This document shows positions 8,052 to 15,771 of a stretch of 64,000 bases of DNA, in pieces. The position numbers and the translations under genes are program-made. This DNA is from Flavobacteriaceae bacterium (GTDB lineage Bacteria > Bacteroidota > Bacteroidia > Flavobacteriales > Weeksellaceae): assembly GCA_012522185.1 (NCBI GenBank), contig JAAYKY010000022.1:54858-118857 (forward strand), written 5' to 3'. Under the pieces are notes generated by a model, which had not been told where the DNA came from, ran no database searches, and was given only the letters and a program-made list of their open reading frames with translations. Position 1 is the first letter of the stretch; the number at the start of each line of letters is the position of its first letter.

Positions 8052-9236
8052 TTATTTTCTTACAAAATTTTCCACATCTGTTTTAGAAACCGGATTTCCT
8101 CCGAGAATAAGCATTCTTTCGACCACGTTTCGAAGCTCGCGTATGTTTCCAGTCCAATCGTATTTTTCCAGAATTTTAATCGCTTCTTCAGAAAACTCTT
8201 TAGGCGGCATTCCCGAAGATTCGGCGATCTGAGCAGAAAAATGCTGAACCAACTGAGAAATATCTTCGCGTCTTTCATTCAACCCAGGAACTTCAATCAC
8301 TATAACAGCCAAACGATGGTATAAATCTTCACGGAAGCGTCCTTCTTCGATTTCTTTTCGCAAATCTTTATTTGTCGCTGCTATCACACGGACATCCACT
8401 TTGATTTCTCTGTCCGCTCCGACACGAGAAATTTTTGCTTCTTGAAGTGCTCTCAAAACTTTGGCTTGTGCAGAAAGACTCATATCTCCAATTTCATCCA
8501 AGAAAATCGTTCCACCGTTGGCAAGTTCAAATTTTCCTTCCTTGTCCTTATGCGCTCCAGTAAACGATCCTTTTACATGACCAAATAGCTCACTTTCAAT
8601 TAATTCCGAAGGAATTGCTGCACAATTCACCTCAATCAAAGGCATTTTGTTTCGTGAACTTTTTTCATGAATATGATGGGCTACAAGTTCCTTTCCCGAA
8701 CCATTGGGCCCTACGATCAAAACCCTTGCATCGGTATCGGCAACTTTGTTGATAATCGTACGAATATTCTCCAGAACTTTGGATTCGCCAACCATTTCAT
8801 ACCGCTTGGCTACTTTGCGTTTGAGTGCTTTGTTTTCAGAAGTTAGTTCTTTGTTTTTGGTCAAAAGAACTTTTTTATCGAGTGCATTTCTTACCGAACT
8901 TAGGAAACGATTCAAATCGGGTGGTTTTGAAATATAATCAAAAGCACCTTTTTTGATGCAATCCACAGCTGTTTCGATGTCGCCGTGTCCGGAAATCATC
9001 AGAAATGATAAATCAGGATTGTATTCCAAAGACTCTACTAAGACTTGTACACCGTCTTTTTTCGGCATCTTTATATCACAGATTATCAAATCAAAATCTT
9101 CTGATTTGATTTTATTTAGACCTTCTTCTCCATCCTCCGCGACTTCGACTTCGTAAGTTTTATCCTCGTCCAATAATATGTTTTTGATTACATTTCGGAT
9201 AGCCGCTTCATCTTCAATAATTAAAATTTTAGACAT
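8052..9236 (-). CDS. NtrC-type sigma-54 response regulator without C-terminal DNA-binding domain
   Basis: 394 residues. An N-terminal receiver domain (1-120) carries the phospho-acceptor Asp54 in DLIICDIKMPK. A coiled linker leads to a sigma-54 AAA+ domain with Walker A GPNGSGKE (176-183), the sigma-54 loop GSFTGA (223-228; Ser in place of the usual Ala) and Walker B GTIFLDE. The protein ends at NVVERMLILGGNPVSKTDVENFVRK, right after the AAA+ lid, so the Fis-type helix-turn-helix of classical NtrC (usually 450-480 residues) is missing. Such HTH-less forms are known in Bacteroidota. No sensor kinase is next to it. A TATATTTG -7 element lies at 9263-9256. Confidence 0.92.
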   Translation of the reverse strand: MSKILIIEDEAAIRNVIKNILLDEDKTYEVEVAEDGEEGLNKIKSEDFDLIICDIKMPKKDGVQVLVESLEYNPDLSFLMISGHGDIETAVDCIKKGAFDYISKPPDLNRFLSSVRNALDKKVLLTKNKELTSENKALKRKVAKRYEMVGESKVLENIRTIINKVADTDARVLIVGPNGSGKELVAHHIHEKSSRNKMPLIEVNCAAIPSELIESELFGHVKGSFTGAHKDKEGKFELANGGTIFLDEIGDMSLSAQAKVLRALQEAKISRVGADREIKVDVRVIAATNKDLRKEIEEGRFREDLYHRLAVIVIEVPGLNERREDISQLVQHFSAQIAESSGMPPKEFSEEAIKILEKYDWTGNIRELRNVVERMLILGGNPVSKTDVENFVRK

Positions 9237-9295
9237 TTTTTAATTTTTTGATTTCCAAATATAGTCGCAATAAGTGAATTGATGAAATGCCTAGC

Positions 9296-9664
9296 TTATT
9301 TCTTGAAAATAAAATAGACGGCCAGCACCAGAAAGCCAAAACCAATTAAATGATTGGTTCGGAAACTTTCATTTTTGAAAACCAAAATGGTAAAAAAGGA
9401 AAAAACGATAAGTGTGATTACTTCCTGAATTACTTTTAGTTGCCAAATACTGAAAGGCCCACCGTTTCCTTCAAATCCAATTTTATTGGCCGGAACCATC
9501 GCCATGTACTCAAACAATGCAATCATCCAGCTAAAAAGAATGATTTTCAAAAGGCTCATATTTGCAAACCAATTATACTCCTTAAATTTCAAGTGGCCGT
9601 ACCAAGCAAACGTCATAAATACGTTGGAAACAATCAATAAGCCGATGGTGTAAAACGCTTTCAT
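9296..9664 (-). CDS. DMT-family small membrane protein (DUF486)
   Basis: 122 residues with four hydrophobic segments (about 5-22, 38-55, 75-95, 103-121). The pattern FAWYGHLKF near the start and ALFEYMAMVPANKIG in the middle are typical of DUF486, a short relative of the drug/metabolite transporter superfamily. Members probably work as dimers; no substrate is established. A TATATTTG -7 element lies at 9691-9684, giving a short leader. Stands alone, convergent with nothing. Confidence 0.85.
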   Translation of the reverse strand: MKAFYTIGLLIVSNVFMTFAWYGHLKFKEYNWFANMSLLKIILFSWMIALFEYMAMVPANKIGFEGNGGPFSIWQLKVIQEVITLIVFSFFTILVFKNESFRTNHLIGFGFLVLAVYFIFKK

Positions 9665-9745
9665 CTCAAACGAATAAGTAGCGCAAATATATTTCAGATT
9701 TTGATTGGATTTGGAAAATAAAATCTTTGATTTTTTTTTAGTAAA

Positions 9746-10102
9746 CTAGGAATTCAACTTAAATGTAAATTTTCCTTTGATATGCCGATGATAAAACTTC
9801 CCTTTGGATTCCGCTTGTTTAAACTCTTCACAAAGATTTACAGGAACTCCTTCAAAAAAATAACTTTTATTCTTGATTTTGATAATTAAAAAACCAAATT
9901 CACCATCGCAAGAATAGAATTCAATGCGATTAATCCATGAACTCTTGAAATTGGATTGAGTTTCTTCCATCTTAAATTCAGCTTTTCGAATGGACTTTTC
10001 AGCTAATTCATAGGAAGAAAAACTTTGTGGCAGATTCTCACATGATTCCCTCGTACAGGAAAAAAAGAATAAAATCAGAAGAAAATACATTGGGATTTTC
10101 AT
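9746..10102 (-). CDS. Small lipoprotein with a KTSC-like domain
   Basis: 118 residues. Signal peptide with lipobox FFFSC. The C-terminal half (about 60-115) has the layout of the KTSC domain: a strand with a conserved Ser-x-x-x..., a hydrophobic strand pair GFLIIKIKNKSYFFEGVPVNL, the helix CEEFKQAESKGKFYHRHIKGKF. KTSC domains are usually found at the C-terminus of lysyl-tRNA synthetases or alone in phage and bacterial proteins, with no known activity. Here it would be outside the cytoplasm. Domain call is by pattern and moderate. Confidence 0.6.
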   Translation of the reverse strand: MKIPMYFLLILFFFSCTRESCENLPQSFSSYELAEKSIRKAEFKMEETQSNFKSSWINRIEFYSCDGEFGFLIIKIKNKSYFFEGVPVNLCEEFKQAESKGKFYHRHIKGKFTFKLNS

Positions 10103-10185
10103 GAATCAATAATTGTAGAATATTTAAAATAAATATAATAAAAACATTTATCCAGGGAAAATACGGGTATAAGCATAAAATAAAA

Positions 10186-10220
10186 ATCCGCAAACCCTTA
10201 ATTGACAAGCGTTTGCGGAT
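10186..10220 (-). terminator. Strong hairpin terminator downstream of the tRNA-Arg remnant
   Basis: Perfect 10-bp arms ATCCGCAAAC (10186-10195) and GTTTGCGGAT (10211-10220), 15-nt loop. On the minus strand the 3' arm runs into ATTTTTATTTTA. It sits just 3' of the decayed tRNA-Arg copy, where a tRNA terminator would be expected. Confidence 0.75.
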
Positions 10221-10227
10221 TAATTAT

Positions 10228-10280
10228 GTGATCGCGATAGGATTATTGCATGATCCTATGTTTCTCCTTAGTCTAAATGC
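10228..10280 (-). pseudogene. Decayed tRNA-Arg copy
   Basis: Seventeen bases (10228-10244) are identical to the 3' end of the intact tRNA-Arg (10404-10420). The T-arm continues with CCTATG after an enlarged loop, and weaker similarity follows (CTTAG at 10266-10270, ATGC at 10277-10280 in the same order as in the intact gene). The 5' half is unrecognisable. A terminator of its own follows at 10186-10220. It reads as a tandem tRNA-Arg duplicate in decay; an old attachment-site duplication is the alternative. Confidence 0.5.
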
Positions 10281-10360
10281 AAAACACAAAATCAAAGATT
10301 TTGCTTTTTTCGTTCATTCTTCTCCTCGCTGAAATAAATTTCGCACGTCGAATTCTAAAC

Positions 10361-10393
10361 AAAAAAACGCTCACAGTAAGCTGCGAGCGTTTT
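10361..10393 (-). terminator. Terminator of the tRNA operon
   Basis: Arms AAAACGCTC (10364-10372) and GAGCGTTTT (10385-10393) with extra inner pairing; on the minus strand followed by a run of seven T. Lies 12 bp beyond the 3' end of tRNA-Arg. Confidence 0.8.
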
Positions 10394-10404
10394 GCATCCT
10401 TAAG

Positions 10405-10478
10405 TGATCGCGATAGGATTCGAACCTATGACCGTCTGCTTAGAAGGCAGATGCTCTATCCAGCTGAGCTACGCGACC
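10405..10478 (-). tRNA. tRNA-Arg (anticodon UCU)
   Basis: Cloverleaf read on the minus strand: acceptor GGTCGCG/CGCGATC plus discriminator A, D-arm with AGCTGGATAGAGC, anticodon stem TCTGC/GCAGA with loop CTTCTAA (anticodon TCT), T-arm with GGTTCGAATCC. No CCA is encoded. Last gene of the Ser-Pro-Arg unit. A 17-nt copy of its 3' end lies 176 bp further on, and an 11-nt near-copy of its 5' end lies upstream at 10530-10540. Confidence 0.96.
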
Positions 10479-10529
10479 TTTGCATTTCATTTCGAAGCTA
10501 CTTACCACCGTGGTGAAACGGAGTTGGAA

Positions 10530-10540
10530 GCTACGTGACC
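10530..10540 (-). other. Possible remnant of a tRNA-Arg 5' end
   Basis: GCTACGTGACC differs at one position from the 5' end region of tRNA-Arg (10468-10478). It sits between tRNA-Arg and the terminator of tRNA-Pro. Being short, it could be chance; its position next to a second remnant makes decay of tandem tRNA copies plausible. Confidence 0.3.
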
Positions 10541-10555
10541 CTTCTTATTAAAAGT

Positions 10556-10605
10556 AAAATCTCAAAATTCGTTTCACTAAAAGTTACTTGAAATTTTGAG
10601 ATTTT
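10556..10605 (-). terminator. Terminator-like hairpin after tRNA-Pro
   Basis: Perfect 14-bp arms AAAATCTCAAAATT (10556-10569) and AATTTTGAGATTTT (10592-10605), 22-nt loop. T-rich on the minus strand. It lies between tRNA-Pro and tRNA-Arg, so it may be a processing or partial termination signal inside the operon. Confidence 0.6.
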
Positions 10606-10611
10606 AAAAAG

Positions 10612-10686
10612 TCGGGGTGGCAGGATTCGAACCTGCGACCTCCTGGTCCCAAACCAGGCGCGATGACCGGGCTACGCTACACCCCG
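10612..10686 (-). tRNA. tRNA-Pro (anticodon UGG)
   Basis: Minus-strand cloverleaf: acceptor CGGGGTG/CACCCCG with discriminator A, anticodon arm CCTGGTTTGGGACCAGG with TGG, T-arm CAGGTTCGAATCCTG. CCA not encoded. Middle gene of the tRNA unit, 14 bp from tRNA-Ser. Confidence 0.96.
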
Positions 10687-10700
10687 AGTATTTCAAGTTG

Positions 10701-10784
10701 CGGAGAGACAGGGACTCGAACCCTGGCATCGGTTTCCCGATGACAGATTAGCAATCTGCTCCATTACCACTCTGGCACCTCTCC
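10701..10784 (-). tRNA. tRNA-Ser (anticodon GCU)
   Basis: Minus-strand cloverleaf of class II: acceptor GGAGAGG/...CTCTCC, anticodon arm CAGATTGCTAATCTG with GCT, long variable arm CATCGGGAAACCGATG, T-arm CAGGGTTCGAGTCCCTG. First gene of the tRNA unit, with a good promoter 34 bp upstream. Confidence 0.96.
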
Positions 10785-10817
10785 TGTCTACACCTCCATA
10801 CATCATGAAAGCGGATG

Positions 10818-10849
10818 CAAAAGTAAGCCTCAATTTTGGTTTATGCAAG
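10818..10849 (-). promoter_or_regulatory. Promoter of the tRNA Ser-Pro-Arg operon
   Basis: Minus strand: CTTG (-33 element, one mismatch to TTTG), 20 nt, then a perfect TAnnTTTG element TACTTTTG (10825-10818). The spacing matches the Bacteroidota sigma-ABfr consensus. The tRNA-Ser 5' end is 33 nt downstream of the -7 element. Confidence 0.75.
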
Positions 10850-10929
10850 TACTTTTGAGAAATTTTTCTCTTTTTTCGTCAAAATCTTTTTAAGTATTTT
10901 TGTTTCAGCAAACTATTAATTTAAAAAAA

Positions 10930-11865
10930 GTGAAAAAATTATCGGTCATTTCCATTTTTATTGTGTTTATCCTGTCTTCTTGTGCTTCACAACCTCCACA
11001 AGTTATCAAAGAAGTGATAAGAGATACGGTCATCATCAATAAAATCACGGAACGCTACGAATCGGCTCGAATCGCAAAGCTGGATAAATACAAAATGTCC
11101 ACCACGCATTACCCGGCAAAAGGACAAGACGAAAGAGTTCGGTTTCTGATTTTTCACTATACAGCATTGGACAATGAAACTTCCATTCGAGTTCTGACTC
11201 AACAAGAAGTGAGTTCGCATTATTTAGTTCCAAATGATTATTCGGATTCGATTTACGTTCTGGTGGACGAAACCAAACGTTCTTGGCACGCCGGAGCAAG
11301 TTATTGGAAAAACATCAACAATATAAATTTCTCATCCATCGGGATTGAAATCGTAAACTTAGGTTATACCACGACAACGCCTGTGAGCGGAAATCCAGAC
11401 ATGGCAACAGCTTCTCGAGTTTTTTACGATTACCCAAAACACCAAATGGATAAAGTAGCAGAACTCGCTCGTGATATCATCGATCGTTACCAAATTGAAC
11501 CGGTAAACGTTCTGGCACATTCGGACATTGCGCCTCAAAGGAAACATGATCCCGGTCCGAAATTTCCTTGGAAAAGATTATATGATGAATACAATATCGG
11601 GGCTTGGTACGAAGAGGTTCACAAAAATATGTACCTCTCCAAATTCCCATATTTAGAAAAGGATTCCACAACTTTTATTTTGTCGGTTCAACAGGACTTG
11701 GAAAAATACGGATACGAAGTTCCCAAAACCGGAATTTGGGATGAACGAACCCAAAAAGTCATAACGGCTTTTCAGTATCATTTCCGACCTGAAAATTACG
11801 ATGGAATTATTGACGCAGAAACTTGGGCAATTCTCAAAGCATTGATCTTAAGATATCGTTCTTAG
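10930..11865 (+). CDS. N-acetylmuramoyl-L-alanine amidase, lipoprotein (AmiD-like)
   Basis: 311 residues from a GTG start; this start gives a clean lipoprotein signal (KKLSVISIFIVFILSSCAS, lipobox LSSC). The Amidase_2 domain (about 60-225) has the first zinc His in FLIFHYTA, the SSHYLVP strand, and the last ligands in LAHSDIAPQRKHDPGPKFPW. A peptidoglycan-binding-1 domain occupies the last 70 residues (VQQDLEKYGYEV...WDERTQKVITAFQ). It cleaves the amide between muramic acid and L-Ala and is probably anchored in the outer membrane, working in wall recycling. An exported deformylase-like gene starts three bases after its stop. A TATTTTTG -7 element lies at 10895-10902. Confidence 0.92.
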   Translation: MKKLSVISIFIVFILSSCASQPPQVIKEVIRDTVIINKITERYESARIAKLDKYKMSTTHYPAKGQDERVRFLIFHYTALDNETSIRVLTQQEVSSHYLVPNDYSDSIYVLVDETKRSWHAGASYWKNINNINFSSIGIEIVNLGYTTTTPVSGNPDMATASRVFYDYPKHQMDKVAELARDIIDRYQIEPVNVLAHSDIAPQRKHDPGPKFPWKRLYDEYNIGAWYEEVHKNMYLSKFPYLEKDSTTFILSVQQDLEKYGYEVPKTGIWDERTQKVITAFQYHFRPENYDGIIDAETWAILKALILRYRS

Positions 11866-11868
11866 TTT

Positions 11869-12492
11869 ATGAAAAATCTATTGTTTCTTATATTGATTTC
11901 TTGGGGATTAAGCCTTTCGGCACAAAAATTAACCAAGGAAGAAAGAGAATTGGTCAGAGAAAATCCTACCGAAATGATGCGCGTATTTAATCGGAACAAC
12001 CCTTCGGATTCTCTGATTTTAAAATCTTTATCAACTCCCATCAAAGCCAAACACAAACTCACACAATTACTTGCCGATCGTATGCTACTCTCTGTAAAAC
12101 ACGAGGGTGGAGTTGGAATTGCTGCCCCACAAGTAGGAATCAATCGACGAATGTTTTGGGTACAAAGATTTGACAAAGCTCAACGACCGTTTGAATTATT
12201 CATCAATCCAGAAATTTTATGGGCTTCTGATTTGATGCAAAAAGGTTCGGAAGGCGATTTGTCTTTTGATGAAAGAGGTTTTGTCATGCGGAACTATGCC
12301 ATTCAGATTCAATACGAAGATTTAAAAGGAGAAATAAAAACCGAAATCTTAGAAGGTTTCACTTCGGTTATTTTTCAGCATGAACGCGATCATCTCGATG
12401 GAATTCTACTGACAGACCGCATAAAAGAACAGGAAAACATGATTTTTGAACAGGCTTCGGGAAAATCGGACTTGTATTTTCTGAAAAATTGA
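11869..12492 (+). CDS. Exported peptide-deformylase-like protein with Cys-to-Asp change in motif 2
   Basis: 207 residues. Residues 1-18 form a signal peptide (cleaved near LSA-Q), which is unusual for this family. Deformylase motif 1 is intact (GIAAPQVG, 83-90), motif 3 is intact (QHERDHLDG with H171, E172, H175), but motif 2 reads EGDLS: Asp130 stands where the metal-binding Cys of EGCLS is expected (codon GAT at 12256). A canonical housekeeping deformylase must therefore lie elsewhere. The protein is in the periplasm or exported and is coupled to the amidase gene (3-bp gap). It may be a zinc or iron hydrolase acting on an N-acylated peptide or wall substrate, or an inactive binder. Confidence 0.85.
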   Translation: MKNLLFLILISWGLSLSAQKLTKEERELVRENPTEMMRVFNRNNPSDSLILKSLSTPIKAKHKLTQLLADRMLLSVKHEGGVGIAAPQVGINRRMFWVQRFDKAQRPFELFINPEILWASDLMQKGSEGDLSFDERGFVMRNYAIQIQYEDLKGEIKTEILEGFTSVIFQHERDHLDGILLTDRIKEQENMIFEQASGKSDLYFLKN

Positions 12493-12537
12493 TCCGTAAC
12501 GAAGAAATCCATTAATTTGCAAAATCAAAACAAACGG

Positions 12538-13758
12538 ATGAAGAAATTAATTCTCACAGCATTATTTTTATTTTTCGGACTAACTTCCTTTGCGCAGATC
12601 ATTAAATATGATTCGGTGGACATGGAAAGGCAGCATGCTGCTCTTCCTTATTATAGTTATGGAAAAGGTTTGGGGCTTACTTCACCCGATAGTATTTTTC
12701 AGTTAAACATTCGTTTCCGCATGCAAAACCGAGCTACTTTTAATCATTTTGAAGACGGTGAAGAATCTATTGATGCGCAAGTCCGAAGACTTCGATTACG
12801 TTTTGATGGGTATGTCGGAAGCCCAGATTTCATGTATTCCATCCAACTTTCATTCGCGCCAGAAGATGTAGGTGAATTGGAAGAAGGAAAAAACATTAAC
12901 ATCATCCGCGATGCCGTCATTGTCTATAAACCTACAGATCATTGGGATTTTAGTTTTGGACAAACCAAATTGCCCGGAAACCGACAACGCCTGAACTCAT
13001 CGGGTGCTTTGCAGTTGACCGATCGCTCCATCAACAACTCTCGATTTAACATCGACAGAGATTTCGGAATTCAAGTTCACAATACAAACGAATTTGAAGA
13101 TAAACTTTCTTATAATTTCCGTGGTGCGGTAAGCTTGGGTGATGGAAGAAACTGGACCGATAACGAAGATACCGGAATTGCCTTAACCGGAAAAGCTGAA
13201 ATTTATCCTTTTGGAGCTTTTAAAAAGACAGGTGCTTATTTCGAAGGAGATTTAATGCGAGAAACCAAACCGAAATTGATGCTTTCCGGTGCTTTTCACC
13301 AAAACAATCAGGCAAAACGCGAAAGAGGTCAAACAGGAAATGAGTTGTTTGAACAAAGAACCATGCGCTCTACTTTCGCCGATATGATTTTTAAATACGA
13401 CGGTTGGTCGCTTATGTCTTCTTACATGAACCGTACGGCAAAAAACCCAATTACCGTGAACCCTGAAGACGAAAATGATGTTCGATATGTTTTCGTAGGT
13501 CAAGGTGTGGACATTCAGGGAAGTTATCTTTTCCGAAATAATTATGAAATCATCGGGCGTTATTCCAATCAATGGGTTGATAAAGAAATCCGTGCGTTCG
13601 AGCCCAACACACAACAATTCAGCTTAGGTTTGACCAAATACATTTGGGAACATGCTTTTAAATTACAAGCAGAAGCAACTTATGAAATGAAAGATTATTT
13701 CTTAGACAAAAACACAAATAATTGGTACATCCGATTCCAAGTTGAAATCGGAATTTAA
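12538..13758 (+). CDS. OprO/OprP-like outer-membrane porin
   Basis: 406 residues from the ATG at 12538, chosen because it begins a signal peptide (MKKLILTALFLFFGLTSFAQ). The mature protein is rich in alternating beta strands and has the porin O/P pattern: SPDSIFQLNIRFRMQNRA near the start, RRLRLRFDGYVGSPDFMYSIQLSFAPED, FGQTKLPGNRQR, and a C-terminal strand ending in WYIRFQVEIGI. Family members are 16-stranded trimers that pass phosphate or polyphosphate; substrate here is not known. It follows the deformylase-like gene by 45 bp and may share its transcript. Confidence 0.85.
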   Translation: MKKLILTALFLFFGLTSFAQIIKYDSVDMERQHAALPYYSYGKGLGLTSPDSIFQLNIRFRMQNRATFNHFEDGEESIDAQVRRLRLRFDGYVGSPDFMYSIQLSFAPEDVGELEEGKNINIIRDAVIVYKPTDHWDFSFGQTKLPGNRQRLNSSGALQLTDRSINNSRFNIDRDFGIQVHNTNEFEDKLSYNFRGAVSLGDGRNWTDNEDTGIALTGKAEIYPFGAFKKTGAYFEGDLMRETKPKLMLSGAFHQNNQAKRERGQTGNELFEQRTMRSTFADMIFKYDGWSLMSSYMNRTAKNPITVNPEDENDVRYVFVGQGVDIQGSYLFRNNYEIIGRYSNQWVDKEIRAFEPNTQQFSLGLTKYIWEHAFKLQAEATYEMKDYFLDKNTNNWYIRFQVEIGI

Positions 13759-13807
13759 ACCAAGTCAGTTCCTGCAATTGAATTAAAAATTAGGAAGACA
13801 ATGGGTT

Positions 13808-13837
13808 TTTGCAGATGGATTTTAATTTATAATTTTG
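13808..13837 (+). promoter_or_regulatory. Promoter of the TlpA-like gene, start codon only 4 nt after the -7 element
   Basis: TTTG (13808-13811), 18 nt, TAATTTTG (13830-13837), then GGAT and the ATG at 13842. The expected transcription start falls at or next to the start codon, so the mRNA would be leaderless. Confidence 0.65.
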
Positions 13838-13841
13838 GGAT

Positions 13842-14414
13842 ATGAAATTGGACAAAGGAATTATCATCAGTATTATCGCACTGATTTTACTCGGATTATT
13901 TTTTTTCACTCCCGTTGGGGATTGGGCTACAAGTTTTTTAAATGAAAAAACACTTGCCGGTCAAAGCACCGAAAAGCCCATTCGGACCTTTAACCTTTAC
14001 GATGAGAACATGGACATCGAACTCAAAGGTTATAATGGAACTCCCGATGCTAATTTGAAAGATTTTCGTGGCAAAGTCGTGTTCCTTAACTTCTGGGGAA
14101 GCTGGTGTCCGCCTTGCGTGGAAGAAATGCCAAGTATTCAAGAACTCTATGAAGCCAAAGGAGATCAAGTCGCATTCGTTTTGCTGACAATGAAAGATAA
14201 ACCGGAAAAATTCGTTCCGTACTTGCAAAAAAATAATTATACAATGCCAGTATATGAAGCCCAAACTTTACTGCCCAAAGTTTTGATTCCCGGCTCCTTC
14301 CCTACAACCTATATTTTGGATAAAAATGGCGATATCGTGCGTAAGGAAATTAAATCGGTAGATTGGAATTCTCCGGAAGTTCATCAATTGATAAACAAGC
14401 TATTAGACGAATAA
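13842..14414 (+). CDS. TlpA/ResA-like thiol-disulfide oxidoreductase, membrane-anchored
   Basis: 190 residues. One N-terminal transmembrane segment (about 8-24) anchors a periplasmic thioredoxin fold with the active site WCPPC (88-92) in NFWGSWCPPCVEEMP, and the cis-Pro region GSFPTTYILDKNG. It reduces or maintains periplasmic cysteines, often for cytochrome c or other envelope proteins. The catalytic pair is intact. The gene stands alone, with a consensus promoter ending 4 bp before its ATG. Confidence 0.9.
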   Translation: MKLDKGIIISIIALILLGLFFFTPVGDWATSFLNEKTLAGQSTEKPIRTFNLYDENMDIELKGYNGTPDANLKDFRGKVVFLNFWGSWCPPCVEEMPSIQELYEAKGDQVAFVLLTMKDKPEKFVPYLQKNNYTMPVYEAQTLLPKVLIPGSFPTTYILDKNGDIVRKEIKSVDWNSPEVHQLINKLLDE

Positions 14415-14483
14415 TTTCATCCATTTAATTCTTGGAATGTTTTTTGATTTTTCCTGATTGTTTTAAACTTAAACTTTGCTACG

Positions 14484-14825
14484 ATGAACAAATTAAAAAT
14501 ATTCAAATTAGCCGGAATAATTGGATTGCAAGCCAAAACATCAAATATGTCCGCAACAGACAATGCCAAAACATTTGCACGAATGATGATCGATACCGTT
14601 TCCGGAAAATATAAACCCAAAAAAAGAAATCTTTTGATCGGCTCAGCTGTAATTGCCTATGTCCTTTCTCCGATTGATTTAATTCCGGGATTTCTTTTGG
14701 ATGACGCAGCCATCGTACTTTTTGCACTGAAATATTTCGGACGCGAAATGGATAATTACCTGGAATGGGAAAAGAAACAAAAAATAAAAACCATAGTTAC
14801 TGACGCAGAAATTCTCAATGAATAA
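14484..14825 (+). CDS. YkvA-family small membrane protein (DUF1232)
   Basis: 113 residues. The DUF1232 core is IAYVLSPIDLIPGFLLDDAAIVLFAL (residues about 55-80, quoted in part: SPIDLIPGFLLDD), a hydrophobic hairpin ending in charged residues. Function unknown; members occur in most bacteria. Its stop overlaps the start of miaA by 8 bp, so translation is coupled. A near -7 element (AAACTTTG, 14471-14478) lies five bases before its ATG. Confidence 0.85.
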   Translation: MNKLKIFKLAGIIGLQAKTSNMSATDNAKTFARMMIDTVSGKYKPKKRNLLIGSAVIAYVLSPIDLIPGFLLDDAAIVLFALKYFGREMDNYLEWEKKQKIKTIVTDAEILNE

Positions 14826-15738
14826 ATTTCGCCGAAACTTGATTATCATCACAGGCCCCACTGCCATTGGCAAAACGGGGCTTGCTGTTTTTATTGCTAA
14901 ATTTTTAAAAACAGAAATTATCTCTTTTGACTCCAGACAATTCTACAAAGAAATGAAAATCGGGACGGCCGTTCCAACCGATGAAGAACGAGCCGAAGTT
15001 CCGCATCATTTTATTCAAAATCTAAGCATTCACCAAGATTATACCGTTGGAGATTTTGAAAAAGATGCCCTGCAAAAACTCGAAGAATTATTCCAAAAAC
15101 ACGATACAGTTGTAATGGTCGGCGGTTCGGGAATGTTTGAAAAAGCAGTAACCGAAGGTTTGGATGAATTTCCTGAAATCGATAAATCAATTCGTGAAGA
15201 ATTAAATCAGGAATTTGAAAACCAAGGAATTGAACCACTTCAAAACGAACTACAACAAGTTGATCCCGAATATTTTGAACAAGTCGACATAAACAATCCG
15301 GTGCGGATCATTCGGGCATTGGAAATTTATCGTGGCAGCGGAAAACCCTTTTCATCTTTCAGAAAAAAACAAACTGCGCCCCGAAATTTTAACCTCATCA
15401 AAATCGGATTGGAATTGCCCCGAGAAGAAATTTACGAAAGAATCAATCGGCGTGTCGATTTGATGATGGAAGAAGGTTTGCTCGAAGAAGTTCAATCGCT
15501 TTACGAATTCAAACATCTGAACAGCCTGCAAACCGTGGGTTACAAAGAAATATTTGATTATTTAGACGGAAAAATCGAACTGGATTTTGCGGTGGAAGAA
15601 ATCAAAAAAAATACGCGTCGCTACGCCAAACGACAACTGACCTGGTACCGGAAAGATGAAAATATCAAATGGTTTTCGCCATTCGAGAAAGAAGAAATCT
15701 TGGATTATATTTTAAATCATTTGGACAAAAAATATTAG
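14818..15738 (+). CDS. miaA: tRNA dimethylallyltransferase
   Basis: 306 residues. Adds the isopentenyl group to A37 of tRNAs that read UNN codons, in the cytosol. P-loop GPTAIGKTGL (13-22), the substrate-binding DSRQFYKEMKIGTA and GGSGMF segments, and the C-terminal RRYAKRQLTWYR are all family signatures. It overlaps the DUF1232 gene by 8 bp. Length is typical. Confidence 0.96.
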   Translation: MNKFRRNLIIITGPTAIGKTGLAVFIAKFLKTEIISFDSRQFYKEMKIGTAVPTDEERAEVPHHFIQNLSIHQDYTVGDFEKDALQKLEELFQKHDTVVMVGGSGMFEKAVTEGLDEFPEIDKSIREELNQEFENQGIEPLQNELQQVDPEYFEQVDINNPVRIIRALEIYRGSGKPFSSFRKKQTAPRNFNLIKIGLELPREEIYERINRRVDLMMEEGLLEEVQSLYEFKHLNSLQTVGYKEIFDYLDGKIELDFAVEEIKKNTRRYAKRQLTWYRKDENIKWFSPFEKEEILDYILNHLDKKY

Positions 15739-15771
15739 TACTTAATACTCAAGTCTTAATACTCACATTCC

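Noticed and set aside
8060..8278. Second minus-strand frame under the end of the NtrC-type gene, possible frameshifted HTH
   Set aside because: Its translation overlaps the known AAA+ end in another frame and shows no helix-turn-helix pattern, so no frameshift is indicated.
10277..10516. Open frame of 79 codons across the tRNA-Arg gene
   Set aside because: It reads antisense through the tRNA and its terminator; the protein-like stretch is the usual tRNA artefact.
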